Source of the DNA: JABMNT01 sp048262255
GTDB lineage: Bacteria; Pseudomonadota; Alphaproteobacteria; Rhodospirillales; Casp-alpha2
Direction: 5' to 3'
DNA: 64,000 nucleotides
NCBI GenBank assembly: GCA_048262255.1
Contig: JBLXFH010000002.1
Location: 990,632-1,054,631, forward strand
The translations under genes were made by a program, and so were the position numbers. This document shows, in pieces, positions 50,920 to 59,960 of the stretch. The notes beneath the pieces are model-generated. The model was given only the letters and a program-made list of their open reading frames with translations. It made no database searches and was not told the DNA's origin. The stretch's first letter is position 1; every line of letters begins with the position of its first letter.

Positions 50920-52644
50920 TTATTGAGGACTTGTTCTGGCAATAGAAATATTTAAGAGCACTTGGCGCTTTTGATTGAACGCAACATCTATGGCGCGTTC
51001 CAATGCCGCAGGCAAATCATCACCGGAGGTTATGGTTTCGGTGTAAGCACGACTCGCTTGTGCTGTCAGAGCAAAGTCCGGACTGGGTTGTAACGAAGTT
51101 AACGGCACTTCATTGACTTTCGTCGCCCGCCCCCCTTTGTAAAGACCTTCTACGGAATGTCGCACCGCGCCCCATTCTTCATTATTAAGCACCAAAACGA
51201 TCACCGGTAATTGGTGAGCTTCAGCCACCAGATGACAGGCTGTTGGATTAGCAAACATATAGCTGCCATCTCCGATCGTCGCGAATACCAATCGATCCGG
51301 GTCAGCCAACTGCGCCCCTAATGCGGCTGGAAACCCCCACCCCAATCCGCCGGAATGCGGTTCCTGAAAATAGCTCTGGTGGTCGTCCAGGTTCAGAGGC
51401 CCAAGCGGGCAGCCCAGTTCATGAAAAACGGATGCCTTACGGGTCTGTGCTTTGATCGCTCGCGACAGGCACAGACTGACCCACTCCTTCGTCATTGGAG
51501 CTCCATTACCTGTTGCCGCTTGATCGGCATAAGATTTACGCGTTTTGTCCGAGGCCGTTTGAACTGCCTGATAACGGGCCTTGATCATATCTCTATCAGG
51601 ATCAAACTTATTCACCGCTTCTGCCAATGCCATGATGGAAGGGCCGACTTCACCGACAAGGGTTAAATCGGCCTGAAAATTGCGTACCGGGGTTCTTGCA
51701 AACAACGGGTCCGGCCCCATTTGAATGACCGTAACATCTTCACGCAGAGAAACATGATCCGGCCACCACGGCGCCAGAGAATTGATCACCAGTATGACGT
51801 CGGCTTCTGCCAGCCAGGCATCCGGATTCACGCCGATTTGCATAGGATGGTTCATGGGGATGGATATCTGATTGCTCCAGTAGTGACAGACCGGAATTGC
51901 CCATTGATCTACGAATTTTGCCAAGATCCTAAAGGCCTGTTCTGAACCGGCCCCGCGCTGGCTGATGATCAAGGGGTTTTTCGCCTGAGCGAGAGCTTTT
52001 GCTGCTGCCCTAATTTGATCGGGTTCCGGTGATGCAATAACCGGTTGCATGGAACTTGATACCTCTACACCTCTTTTCGAAATCTGTTCACATAACACTT
52101 CGCGCGGCAATTCCAGATAGCATGGTCCCTTAGGTGTCGACATGGCGATGGCCCAGGCACGGTCTAATAACTCCGGCGTTTGTTCGGGAAACCGCAATTC
52201 ATATTTCCACTTGGAAACCTCCCGGACCATGGCCGCCTGATCAAACATCTCCTGCCCCCAACCGATCGGTACTGTGCGCGCACCAAACCGGTCTTTTTCT
52301 GTAACCGGTGTGCGACCAGACATGAGCAATATGGGAATTTGATCGCATGAAGCATTAATCGACCCTATAACGCCGTTGGCCAAACCGACATTCGTATGCA
52401 ACATGACAGCCTGTGGTCGACCTGAAATCTGGTAATATCCATGAGCCATGCCGACAGCCACATGCTCATGAGGAACCGTGATGGGTGTAGGCAACGATAA
52501 GTCTTGATCCCGTGCCTCTATAAGACCCTCAATCACGGGAGGAAAGTCGGTTCCTGAATTGACGAACACATAATCGACACCTAAAGCACCCAGCTTGCCA
52601 AATATAGCTCCGCCTGCACTGACCGTTTCCTTTCCTTTTGTCAT
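50920..52644 (-). CDS. ThDP-dependent enzyme, acetolactate synthase / benzoylformate decarboxylase-like
   Basis: A 574-residue three-domain ThDP enzyme. The cofactor-activating Glu is in TVPHEHVAVGMAHGYYQI (about 47-64), followed by LHTNVGLANGVIGSINAS. The ThDP motif GDGSYMFANPT begins near 450 and ends at VLVLNNEEWG. The middle domain has RGAGSEQAFRILAKFV. FAD-binding residues of true acetolactate synthases are not obvious, so a 2-oxoacid decarboxylase or lyase is more likely. ATG 52644 is used; ATG 52665 is an alternative. It is divergent from the IclR regulator and should feed an aldehyde to the aldehyde dehydrogenase. Confidence 0.8.
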   Translation of the reverse strand: MTKGKETVSAGGAIFGKLGALGVDYVFVNSGTDFPPVIEGLIEARDQDLSLPTPITVPHEHVAVGMAHGYYQISGRPQAVMLHTNVGLANGVIGSINASCDQIPILLMSGRTPVTEKDRFGARTVPIGWGQEMFDQAAMVREVSKWKYELRFPEQTPELLDRAWAIAMSTPKGPCYLELPREVLCEQISKRGVEVSSSMQPVIASPEPDQIRAAAKALAQAKNPLIISQRGAGSEQAFRILAKFVDQWAIPVCHYWSNQISIPMNHPMQIGVNPDAWLAEADVILVINSLAPWWPDHVSLREDVTVIQMGPDPLFARTPVRNFQADLTLVGEVGPSIMALAEAVNKFDPDRDMIKARYQAVQTASDKTRKSYADQAATGNGAPMTKEWVSLCLSRAIKAQTRKASVFHELGCPLGPLNLDDHQSYFQEPHSGGLGWGFPAALGAQLADPDRLVFATIGDGSYMFANPTACHLVAEAHQLPVIVLVLNNEEWGAVRHSVEGLYKGGRATKVNEVPLTSLQPSPDFALTAQASRAYTETITSGDDLPAALERAIDVAFNQKRQVLLNISIARTSPQ

Positions 52645-52787
52645 TAACTTTCTTCTCTCTACCATTCACACGTTTGTTCCGTCCTCTCCCAGAAATGATC
52701 GATGTAAAAGTTATCTACAAAGTACAGCCCTTGCTGCCGTCAGGTGATGAGGAAAATCTCTGGGAAAATTACACTACCTTGTATATT

Positions 52788-52804
52788 ATCTCATATATTG
52801 AGAT
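52788..52804. promoter_or_regulatory. Inverted repeat operator candidate for IclR regulator
   Basis: ATCTCA, 5 bases, TGAGAT is a perfect inverted repeat in the AT-rich divergent gap, 51 bases before the IclR start. A further TCTCAT lies at 52810. The spacing and position fit an autoregulatory IclR site. Confidence 0.42.
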
Positions 52805-52855
52805 TTTGTTCTCATATTCTGAAACCTATTTGATCTGATTGTCAAGTGAGGTAGT

Positions 52856-53614
52856 ATGAGCACCCCCCTGAATGGTTCTGTGCTGAAATGTTTTGAGATT
52901 CTAAAACTTTTCTCCCCAGCACGACCGGAACTTAACGCCCAGATATTAAGTGAGATTTTGGGAATGACCCAAGCGACCGCCCATCGGTTTCTGGTGACTT
53001 TAGAAGAAGCCGGGGCTTTGATCAGCTACAAGCGCGGTTGTTACAGCCTCAGTCGTCAGGTCGAAGAGTTAGGCGATCTTGCTTTTCGGTTGAACCCTCT
53101 TGCCAGTCAGTTACAGCCCATCATTCAGCAGACAAGCACCGAACTCAATCAATCGGTCATGGCTTGCCGGATGACGCGGCAGGGCCCTACGTGTATTGCG
53201 GTTGCTACGGCCGGACAGCTTATTTCAATAAACATTAAGGTCGGTACTGTTTTACCGTTTCTGACCACTGCCCAGGGGAAATTGTGGCTGGCCCACCTGC
53301 CGAAATCAAAAAGAAGCGAGACCCTGGCGAACATCCCTTATTTACAGGCGACACCCAACGAAAATAGCGCTCCGGATGACTTTACTCAGGAACTCGATAA
53401 AATCAAAACTCAGGGATTCGCGCTTAACAGTGGAGAAAATGAGCCGGACATTGGCGCGATATCTGTGCCAGTTTTCAACAGCAAAGGGCACATGACCCTG
53501 TCTATATCTGTTTTTGGTATTTTAAATCATTTTGATGAAATATTTAACCACATGTCGCTACAACGGCTCAACCAGTCAGCTAAAATTATTAGCCACAATA
53601 TCCTGCCTGATTAA
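52856..53614 (+). CDS. IclR-family transcriptional regulator
   Basis: A 252-residue regulator. The winged helix-turn-helix spans about 5-70 (LNAQILSEILGMTQATAHRF). The effector domain (about 85-250) has the IclR pattern with MACRMTRQGPTCIAVATAGQ, LPFLTTAQGKLWLAHL and EPDIGAISVPVFNSKGHMTL. The gene is divergent from the ThDP enzyme and ends the cassette; it probably represses or activates that enzyme in response to a pathway acid. Confidence 0.82.
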   Translation: MSTPLNGSVLKCFEILKLFSPARPELNAQILSEILGMTQATAHRFLVTLEEAGALISYKRGCYSLSRQVEELGDLAFRLNPLASQLQPIIQQTSTELNQSVMACRMTRQGPTCIAVATAGQLISINIKVGTVLPFLTTAQGKLWLAHLPKSKRSETLANIPYLQATPNENSAPDDFTQELDKIKTQGFALNSGENEPDIGAISVPVFNSKGHMTLSISVFGILNHFDEIFNHMSLQRLNQSAKIISHNILPD

Positions 53615-53780
53615 CAAGCTTTATCTGTCAGGTAAGCAGATACCTAAAGGCTGACATTTTACATTTTATGTAATTGGAATTCCTGACTTAGCAATCCGAT
53701 ACCTGCCAAGCCATTGATATATTTGCAATGGCTTGCCCAGAGCCAGCAGCCTCATTCACCTCCCTCACTTACAAACAAAA

Positions 53781-53810
53781 ACAGGCCCCCGATGGGGACC
53801 TGTTTTTTTT
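53781..53810. terminator. Bidirectional rho-independent terminator
   Basis: ACAGG-CCCC-CGAT-GGGG-A-CCTGT stem followed by eight T on the plus strand and by T-rich sequence on the minus strand. Confidence 0.85.
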
Positions 53811-53825
53811 GGTTGCGGGGGTTCG
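53783..53825 (-). repeat. Direct repeat B: tRNA-fMet 3'-half relic plus terminator
   Basis: About 42 bases almost identical to repeat A, 11.8 kb away. Similarity to the intact tRNA-fMet at 63868-63944 continues to about 53853, covering the T-arm, variable loop and the CAT anticodon region, but the T-stem and acceptor pairing are broken. It is a tRNA relic of the kind left at an att site. Confidence 0.6.
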
Positions 53826-54425
53826 ATTTGAACCTGCAACTTTTAGATTATGAACTTTTCCTAATTAAGATGTTGATTTACAATAATAATTTTAAATTTC
53901 GGAGAAATTTGAAATCATCCCAGGTTGCATCAACTAATTCTAAATTAGTCGGAAAAAACATCACTGATGAAATCAATTCTTTAAGATCTACTTTTATAAA
54001 ATACAATTTATATTTGTAATCAGTGAGTAAAATTTTAGAATTACTCGTAATAACGCACTTCATATTTAGTCTTCCATAATATCTACTAGCTAAATCCATA
54101 ACAGCAGAACACCGACATCACCATTAAGCCTCTATCTACAAGCTCAATTATTGTCTCAAACCGTCAGCTAGCACGCTCAAATTATTAGTTAATTTCAGCT
54201 ACGTCACAGATGATCAGGACGAAACATTTCGTCTCCCAGTGAGACGGCTTTGGTTTAAGAGCTTGGCCCATAACTAGTCACGTAATACAGTGAGATGTAG
54301 AGAATTGAGTGTATTGGGTCGACAGCCTTCATAATCAAAACCCGTCTAGCAGCCTGTTTGCTGATTTGGAGTGGCGAATTGTCAAGCCGTTTGTATCTTA
54401 AAATCAGGTAATTGGTCATACGAGT

Positions 54426-56726
54426 GTGGGTTTCTTCAATAAAGTAAATATAAAGCGGCGCTCTAGACTACCGCATATTGTGATCTGTATCCTCGTCACC
54501 TTGATGTATACTTATAATGGTACTGAAGAAATTGAATACCATCTCATGGATTTAAGGTTCAATTTGGCCAATAGAACCGCTTCAGGAACTTCCGTTCATG
54601 TCGGGATCGACAGCAAGAGTATACGCGATCTCAAGAAATGGCCCTGGAAAAGACAGCTCCATGCAGATTTGATCCGACAGCTTACGATAGCAGGGGCAGC
54701 TCAAATTGTGCTCGATATTGATTTGAGCTCATCCTCCTCCACTGCTGATGATGACGACTTGACCGCCGCTATTAAGGAGGCGTCGGGAAGAGTTATCTTG
54801 CCGGTATTTAAACAGCGAACAAAAAATAGTGAAGAAATTCTAGCCTACACAAAGCCTCTACCCGTGTTTAGTGAATATGCCCAGATGGCTTCCGTCAACA
54901 TTCAAGCGGAAGAGGATAGCCTCGTTCGCCGTTATAACCGTGTCGAAATGTGGCAAGGCTCATCAGTACCCGCGATGGCGACACAATTAGTTGGTGTTTT
55001 GCCGGATTCTCTTGAGCCATTCTATGTTGATTTCAGTATCCAACCTGAAAGTGTTCCATACTTTTCCTACGTGGATGTCCTTCATGGCAAATTTCCACCT
55101 GAGGCAATTAAAGGCAAAACAGTCTTTGTTGGTGCGGCTGCAGTGGAATTGGGCGATATGTTTGCAGTTCCCGTTTATCGAGCTCTTTCCGGTTCAATGG
55201 TGCAGATTCTTGCCTATGAATCAATAAAGCTAGGTCGGGCGATTGAGCGCACAGCACCGGGCTTGAGTGTGTTAATCATTCTTCTCATATCGCTTTTACT
55301 TGGACCTCGTATTTCCGCATGGTCTTGGCAGCGTGGATTCCTGACGACCATTGGGGCTGGTGGAATGATCTATGCAGCAGCAGCGATGCTCCAATACATT
55401 GCCCCCATCAGTGCCGACATCTCGCCTTTGTTGCTGGTTCTTTTCCTGCTCTATATCTGGAGTCTGATTGAACAGATTGATATTCAGTCTCTGGGCATAT
55501 TCAAACAGCGCATGGCGGCGGTCCATAGTCGCGCACTTATGAAATCTGTCGTTGAAGAAAGCTTTGATGGAATCATCATCACCAATCAGGATGGTGAAAT
55601 TCAATTTGCGAACCCAGCCGCCTGTAAATTATTGAAAAGGGAGACGAACGACATAACAAAGGAGAACATAAATAGCTTTCTACACACGAGCGGGATAGGC
55701 AGGAAGAAATTGCACGAGCTAAGCTTGAATGATTCGAATTCGCAAGTTCTCGTAAAATCAAAACGGGCGGAGATAGCGACCAAGAACGGGATAAAAGTGC
55801 CTGTGGAATATTCAGCAACACGGGTTCCTCTTGTATCGGGCCAAAGCCCTATGGAGGCACGAAGTGAAAATAGATCCTCATACATTTATACGCTCCATGA
55901 TATCCGTGAAAGCCAAAAGGCGGCTGCCCTATTGCGTGAGGCACATGATAACCTTGAAGAAAAAGTAAAAGAACGAACGACCCAGCTTGAACAAGCCCGA
56001 GATGAAGCCGAAGACGCCAATCGGCTGAAATCACAATTGCTGACAACCATGAGCCATGAACTCAGGACGCCACTCACGTCAATCATTGGTTCGTTGCGCT
56101 TAGTTAAAGAAGGGGTTATCGGGAACATTGAAGGCGATGCTCTTGATTTAATTGATATCGCCTGGAAGAACGGCTCTCAACTCGCCAAACTCGTTAATGA
56201 CATTATAGATACAGAACGATTTGAAGCACAGGCGCAAAAACTTAATTTAGGGAGAGTCGATCTGACCGAGTTGGTTAATCATTCGATTACTTTAAATACG
56301 GGTTATGCCAGTGAGTATCAGGTCAAGATAATCGGTACATATATTGAGTCCGATGCCTATGTACATGGTGACAAGGATCGCCTGCTCCAGGTGATGGCGA
56401 ATTTGACGTCTAACGCTGTAAAATTTTCAACGGTCGGAGGTTCTGTTCTTGTCGTATTAGAACGCAAAGCCACTGGTTTTCGTATCGGTGTTACGAACGC
56501 TGGTGAAGCCATACCCGTAGAGATTCGAGACACCATCTTTAATAAATTCGTACGCGGAAATAATACCGACAACCGTAATGTTGGAGGCGCAGGACTTGGC
56601 CTAGCTATTACCAAGGCGATCATTGAGGAGCACAAAGGCCAGATTGACTTCACATCCAACGACGAGACTGGAACGACATTCTTTTTTGATTTACCGGAAT
56701 ATAAAACCACTAATTCCGTTTTTTAA
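54426..56726 (+). CDS. CHASE2-PAS sensor histidine kinase 1
   Basis: A 766-residue membrane kinase. An N-terminal span is followed by a CHASE2 extracytoplasmic domain (about 40-285; LMDLRFNLANRTASGTSVHV, VLDIDLSSSSSTADDDDLTA), three spans (about 285-360), a PAS domain (about 385-510; SFDGIIITNQDGEIQFANPA), a coiled coil, then HisKA with the phospho-acceptor His in MSHELRTPLTSIIGSL and HATPase with NLTSNAVKFS and GGAGLGLAITKAI. No receiver domain or adjacent regulator gene. Its first 510 residues are closely similar to kinase 2 (59961), but the kinase cores differ. GTG 54426 is the apparent start; the ribosome site is poor. Confidence 0.87.
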   Translation: MGFFNKVNIKRRSRLPHIVICILVTLMYTYNGTEEIEYHLMDLRFNLANRTASGTSVHVGIDSKSIRDLKKWPWKRQLHADLIRQLTIAGAAQIVLDIDLSSSSSTADDDDLTAAIKEASGRVILPVFKQRTKNSEEILAYTKPLPVFSEYAQMASVNIQAEEDSLVRRYNRVEMWQGSSVPAMATQLVGVLPDSLEPFYVDFSIQPESVPYFSYVDVLHGKFPPEAIKGKTVFVGAAAVELGDMFAVPVYRALSGSMVQILAYESIKLGRAIERTAPGLSVLIILLISLLLGPRISAWSWQRGFLTTIGAGGMIYAAAAMLQYIAPISADISPLLLVLFLLYIWSLIEQIDIQSLGIFKQRMAAVHSRALMKSVVEESFDGIIITNQDGEIQFANPAACKLLKRETNDITKENINSFLHTSGIGRKKLHELSLNDSNSQVLVKSKRAEIATKNGIKVPVEYSATRVPLVSGQSPMEARSENRSSYIYTLHDIRESQKAAALLREAHDNLEEKVKERTTQLEQARDEAEDANRLKSQLLTTMSHELRTPLTSIIGSLRLVKEGVIGNIEGDALDLIDIAWKNGSQLAKLVNDIIDTERFEAQAQKLNLGRVDLTELVNHSITLNTGYASEYQVKIIGTYIESDAYVHGDKDRLLQVMANLTSNAVKFSTVGGSVLVVLERKATGFRIGVTNAGEAIPVEIRDTIFNKFVRGNNTDNRNVGGAGLGLAITKAIIEEHKGQIDFTSNDETGTTFFFDLPEYKTTNSVF

Positions 56727-56772
56727 TATGATGGGAAACCCGACCAAAAAGTATTTGGTCAAAGCGCCAATA

Positions 56773-58518
56773 TTATTTGTTAATCAACAGATAAAAGAAG
56801 ACCCGAGGACCTTTATCCCCCTCATTTTCAACGATACGGCTCAAAGGCTTGGCAACCTCCAGTCCACCAAATATTGATTTTGTGATTCCTAGCCTGACCC
56901 CGCCGCCAGCAGACGACAATGTGGATGTGTCATTAAAATACTTATCCTCTTCGATCTCCGATACGGCACCAAGATCATAAAATCCATAAACCTGATAGGA
57001 ATCCAGATAAGGCTTGGAGAGAAACTGCCCGTACTGAATTTCAAAAGACATGGCGGCACCATCATCGGCTGAAATTTCCCCAGAATCGAAAGCCCGGCCA
57101 TACTGCGAACCACCGAGATAAAATTCTTCGCCAGAAAGAAGCGGTCGGTTGGCTTTTTGACCCGTAACTGACAATTGGACAGCCCAGGCATCCGTAATAC
57201 TTTGACGGCGGCTTGCTGACGCCGTTAACTTTGAGAAAACGACATGGCCGTCTGTGAGCGACGACGAGCGTGATTGGCTTGTGTACGCGCCATCCGATGC
57301 CCCCAGAATATTCAAGCCTCGGGAAAATTCTATTTCACCTTGATTCAGTCCGCCATAATCATCATTCAAGCCATAGTTAGCACCAATCCGTAAAACCCTG
57401 AGCCGGTCGTCTGAAATCCGTTCATCATACTGGTCCTGACGCTGATTCGAGACATCGAAATTAGCTCTCACTGTTAGGTTATGATCTCTGGACCGAAGGA
57501 GAGGATAGCTCATTCCGAGCTTTCCCCCCGTACTCTTGCTGCCGAGCCCCGTTTCGGAATAATAGCTTCCGACGTCGGCCACACTATGAGACGCGGAAAG
57601 CCAGACCCTGAAGCCTTCCGTACCAACAAATTGTTCGTGCGTGATTTCCGTGTAGACCAGTTCTTTGGGTGAACGTGGGATTGTGAAAAGTGTTAATCCG
57701 GTGCGCTCACTGTTGGTCAGGCCTTTGTTGAGATCCCCATGTAGCAATGCTTGATACTCGCCAACAGAGCGTGTCCCCCGGTTATCAACACTGGTATAGG
57801 CGTCGAACGTATTGTGGGTAACGGCCAGAACGAGCTCGAACTCTCCAGCGTCTTTATTAACCGGTTTTAAGGAGCCCTCTATTTCAGCACCCGGCAGATC
57901 ATCAATGAGCAGCATATAACGCTCCAGATTATCCAACCGGGCGGGCTTGGCAGCTTTAATCTTTGCTGCAAATTTCTGTATAAGCGGTTCTCGGTCACTC
58001 ATATCGCCGGTAAAGCTAACTTTAGTGATTTCTCCTTCGACGATAAGGATTCTCAGAATACCAAGTGACAAATCTTGCGGCGCGGCAACCGCACTTGCCA
58101 GAAAATACCCATCCGCACGATATTTTTCTGTAATCTTTTTGGTGATGGCCTGAATTTCTGAAGTTTTGATCGCATGTGCCAAAAGGGGTTCATAAAAAGG
58201 TGCAAATTCAGCTTCCGTATAGACCGTTGCGCCAATGACCTCGACGCCCGCCAAAACAAAAATTTCATCTGATTCAACGGGTTCCGTATAGAGCTCCGGG
58301 AGTTTTGGTGCTGAAGGGGGCTTTGCCGCAGGCACCGGCGTTGGCGGTTTTTTTATGCGATCTTCTATCTTTGCCGGATTAGCGTCTGAACGGCCTGAGG
58401 TTTGCGCATAGGCGGTTTCCGTGTATAGAGCCGCTAAAAGAACGACGATAAAGAAGAAACATAAGTATCTCAGGCGATACGCGCATACTTCTGGGTCGGT
58501 AAACCTTCTTTTTTTCAA
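56773..58518 (-). CDS. TpsB / ShlB-FhaC-HecB family outer-membrane transporter
   Basis: A 581-residue two-partner secretion pore. A signal (FFFIVVLLAALYTETAYA) and a Pro-rich plug-like region precede a POTRA domain (about 85-225; FVLAGVEVIGATVYTEAEFA, LGILRILIVEGEITKVSFTG), then a beta-barrel (about 230-581). The conserved L6 region appears as GGSQYGRAFDSGEIS, where the usual VRGF/Y is YGRAF; the barrel ends with aromatic-rich strands VFFYLLIN. No TpsA-like large exoprotein is in view; the FecR-domain protein on the opposite strand may be associated. Confidence 0.82.
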   Translation of the reverse strand: MKKRRFTDPEVCAYRLRYLCFFFIVVLLAALYTETAYAQTSGRSDANPAKIEDRIKKPPTPVPAAKPPSAPKLPELYTEPVESDEIFVLAGVEVIGATVYTEAEFAPFYEPLLAHAIKTSEIQAITKKITEKYRADGYFLASAVAAPQDLSLGILRILIVEGEITKVSFTGDMSDREPLIQKFAAKIKAAKPARLDNLERYMLLIDDLPGAEIEGSLKPVNKDAGEFELVLAVTHNTFDAYTSVDNRGTRSVGEYQALLHGDLNKGLTNSERTGLTLFTIPRSPKELVYTEITHEQFVGTEGFRVWLSASHSVADVGSYYSETGLGSKSTGGKLGMSYPLLRSRDHNLTVRANFDVSNQRQDQYDERISDDRLRVLRIGANYGLNDDYGGLNQGEIEFSRGLNILGASDGAYTSQSRSSSLTDGHVVFSKLTASASRRQSITDAWAVQLSVTGQKANRPLLSGEEFYLGGSQYGRAFDSGEISADDGAAMSFEIQYGQFLSKPYLDSYQVYGFYDLGAVSEIEEDKYFNDTSTLSSAGGGVRLGITKSIFGGLEVAKPLSRIVENEGDKGPRVFFYLLINK

Positions 58519-58800
58519 ACTACCCCCCGATCCTCACGATTTCCGCACTTTGATTGATATACTTTTATTTATATGAATTCATCCTTTAGGTACAATAGTA
58601 TTCCTAATGGGGAATACATCTTGCATATCAATTGCGAAATATCTTATATGAGATTACATACGTTAATGTGTTTATATTCATGCTCATTCAAATAAATAAA
58701 TATAAAAATCAAACTTTCTGTTAAGTATAGTGACACAGATCACATGCTCCATGAAAAGAATGCGATAGTATGTATTTCAACTTTTTTAAGGAAATGAAGT
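58519..58800. other. AT-rich divergent promoter region
   Basis: This 282-base gap between the TpsB and FecR genes is clearly AT-richer than its surroundings (many TATA-like runs near 58560-58720). It should hold both divergent promoters. No gene or RNA is recognised. Confidence 0.4.
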
Positions 58801-59859
58801 ATGATGCCTCTAAGCATAAAGAGCCTGAAAATGGGGTGCTTCGGCCGCTCCAAAATGATGATCACGATCTGGTTAATAGCAATTGCCGTTTACAGTTTCC
58901 AGACGGACATGGCCGTTGCCCAAACAGTGCGATGGACGGTGGAAACCAGTAATAAGGCGGAAGTGCTTTTGCCCGGCGGGACTTGGCAAATGTTGAATGC
59001 AAATGTCGAATTAGTTCCGGGCTCCGAGGTGAAAGTCGGCGTGGGCGGTCAGGTCATTCTAAAAAAGAATGGCGATATCGTTACATTGTCGCCCAATAGC
59101 CAGCTCAAGCTGCCCGCGGCATCGGTAACTGACGGCCCGAGCATTTTTCAAAAGCTTGGAACACTGCTCTACAAGATTAGAAAACGCGATTTGTCCCTCC
59201 TGCAAACCGTTAGCGCCAGTGATGTAAACAGACCATTCAAGGTCGATACGCCTTATCTGGCTGCGGTTATCAAAGGCACCGTGTTCTCGGTCAACGTAAC
59301 GCAGCAGGGCTCCGCCTTGCACGTGACCGAAGGACTTGTTGAAGCCATTTCCGTCGCCACGGGTGAACGCGGCCTTGTCCGGCCGGGCCAAACAGCGCGA
59401 GTTTCTTCGCTTGCCGGAACCCGGATGACAATTAGTCATGGAGGGAAAATCAACGGTAAGGCCAATGGCAACGATGCCAATGGGGCCGATCCGCAGAATG
59501 ATCAGGAAGCCAATACAGATGCAAACTCAGGCTCGACTGAAAAAACAAATAATGGAAAAGGAAGGCTAAAAGCGTCGATCGACGGCGGCCCTCTAGACGT
59601 TTCAAAATCCTCGAGAGGCTTGTTGAAGGAAAACGGCGGATCTGGTCAAAAATCACTGCCGGGAACGCGGGGCCCAAACGTGCCCGGAGTTGCTAAAAGC
59701 AATGGCAATGGAAACGGCAGAATTAAAACCGATAAGCTGGTATCGGCGGCAGTTCCCGGATTGAATGCCAGTAACGGAAACGGAAACGGAAACGGAAACG
59801 GAAACGGAAATAACGGCAGCAACGGTTGCAACGGTAAAGGTAAAAAGCCGGGCTGCTAG
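58801..59859 (+). CDS. FecR-domain secreted protein with Asn-Gly repeat tail
   Basis: A 352-residue exported protein (ITIWLIAIAVYSFQTDMAVA signal, cut near VAQ). Residues about 45-205 form a FecR-like domain: LLPGGTWQMLNANVELVPGS, VKVGVGGQVILKKNGDIVTL, and PYLAAVIKGTVFSVNVTQQG, the core FecR strand. The C-terminal third is low-complexity Asn/Gly/Lys, ending in a near-pure NG repeat encoded by a hexamer tract. Such proteins commonly sit with CHASE2 and TpsB genes in alphaproteobacteria. An AAGGAA site precedes ATG 58801. Confidence 0.8.
   Translation: MMPLSIKSLKMGCFGRSKMMITIWLIAIAVYSFQTDMAVAQTVRWTVETSNKAEVLLPGGTWQMLNANVELVPGSEVKVGVGGQVILKKNGDIVTLSPNSQLKLPAASVTDGPSIFQKLGTLLYKIRKRDLSLLQTVSASDVNRPFKVDTPYLAAVIKGTVFSVNVTQQGSALHVTEGLVEAISVATGERGLVRPGQTARVSSLAGTRMTISHGGKINGKANGNDANGADPQNDQEANTDANSGSTEKTNNGKGRLKASIDGGPLDVSKSSRGLLKENGGSGQKSLPGTRGPNVPGVAKSNGNGNGRIKTDKLVSAAVPGLNASNGNGNGNGNGNGNNGSNGCNGKGKKPGC
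59773..59810 (+). repeat. Hexanucleotide tandem repeat (AACGGA-type) in FecR gene
   Basis: About six in-frame copies of a six-base unit coding for Asn-Gly pairs. Copy-number change would alter tail length without shifting frame. Confidence 0.75.
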
Positions 59860-59960
59860 GGCGCATATATTGAACACCGGTCTGCGAATGCGGACCGGTG
59901 TTTCTAGAGTCGAAATAGGTTCCTGTGCCTGAGATCATGCAGGGGAGGGAAGCCACATAA

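Larger units (their letters stand above)
53615..54425. other. Long non-coding stretch with island boundary
   Basis: This 811-base region holds direct repeat B and its terminator (53781-53825), then AT-rich DNA with no credible gene. Open frames at 53714 and 53878 lack ribosome sites and domains. It looks like an island-chromosome junction that has decayed. Confidence 0.5.

Noticed and set aside
53714..54019. Open frames in the gap after the IclR gene (both strands)
   Set aside because: They run through the terminator and tRNA relic in AT-rich DNA and have no family features.
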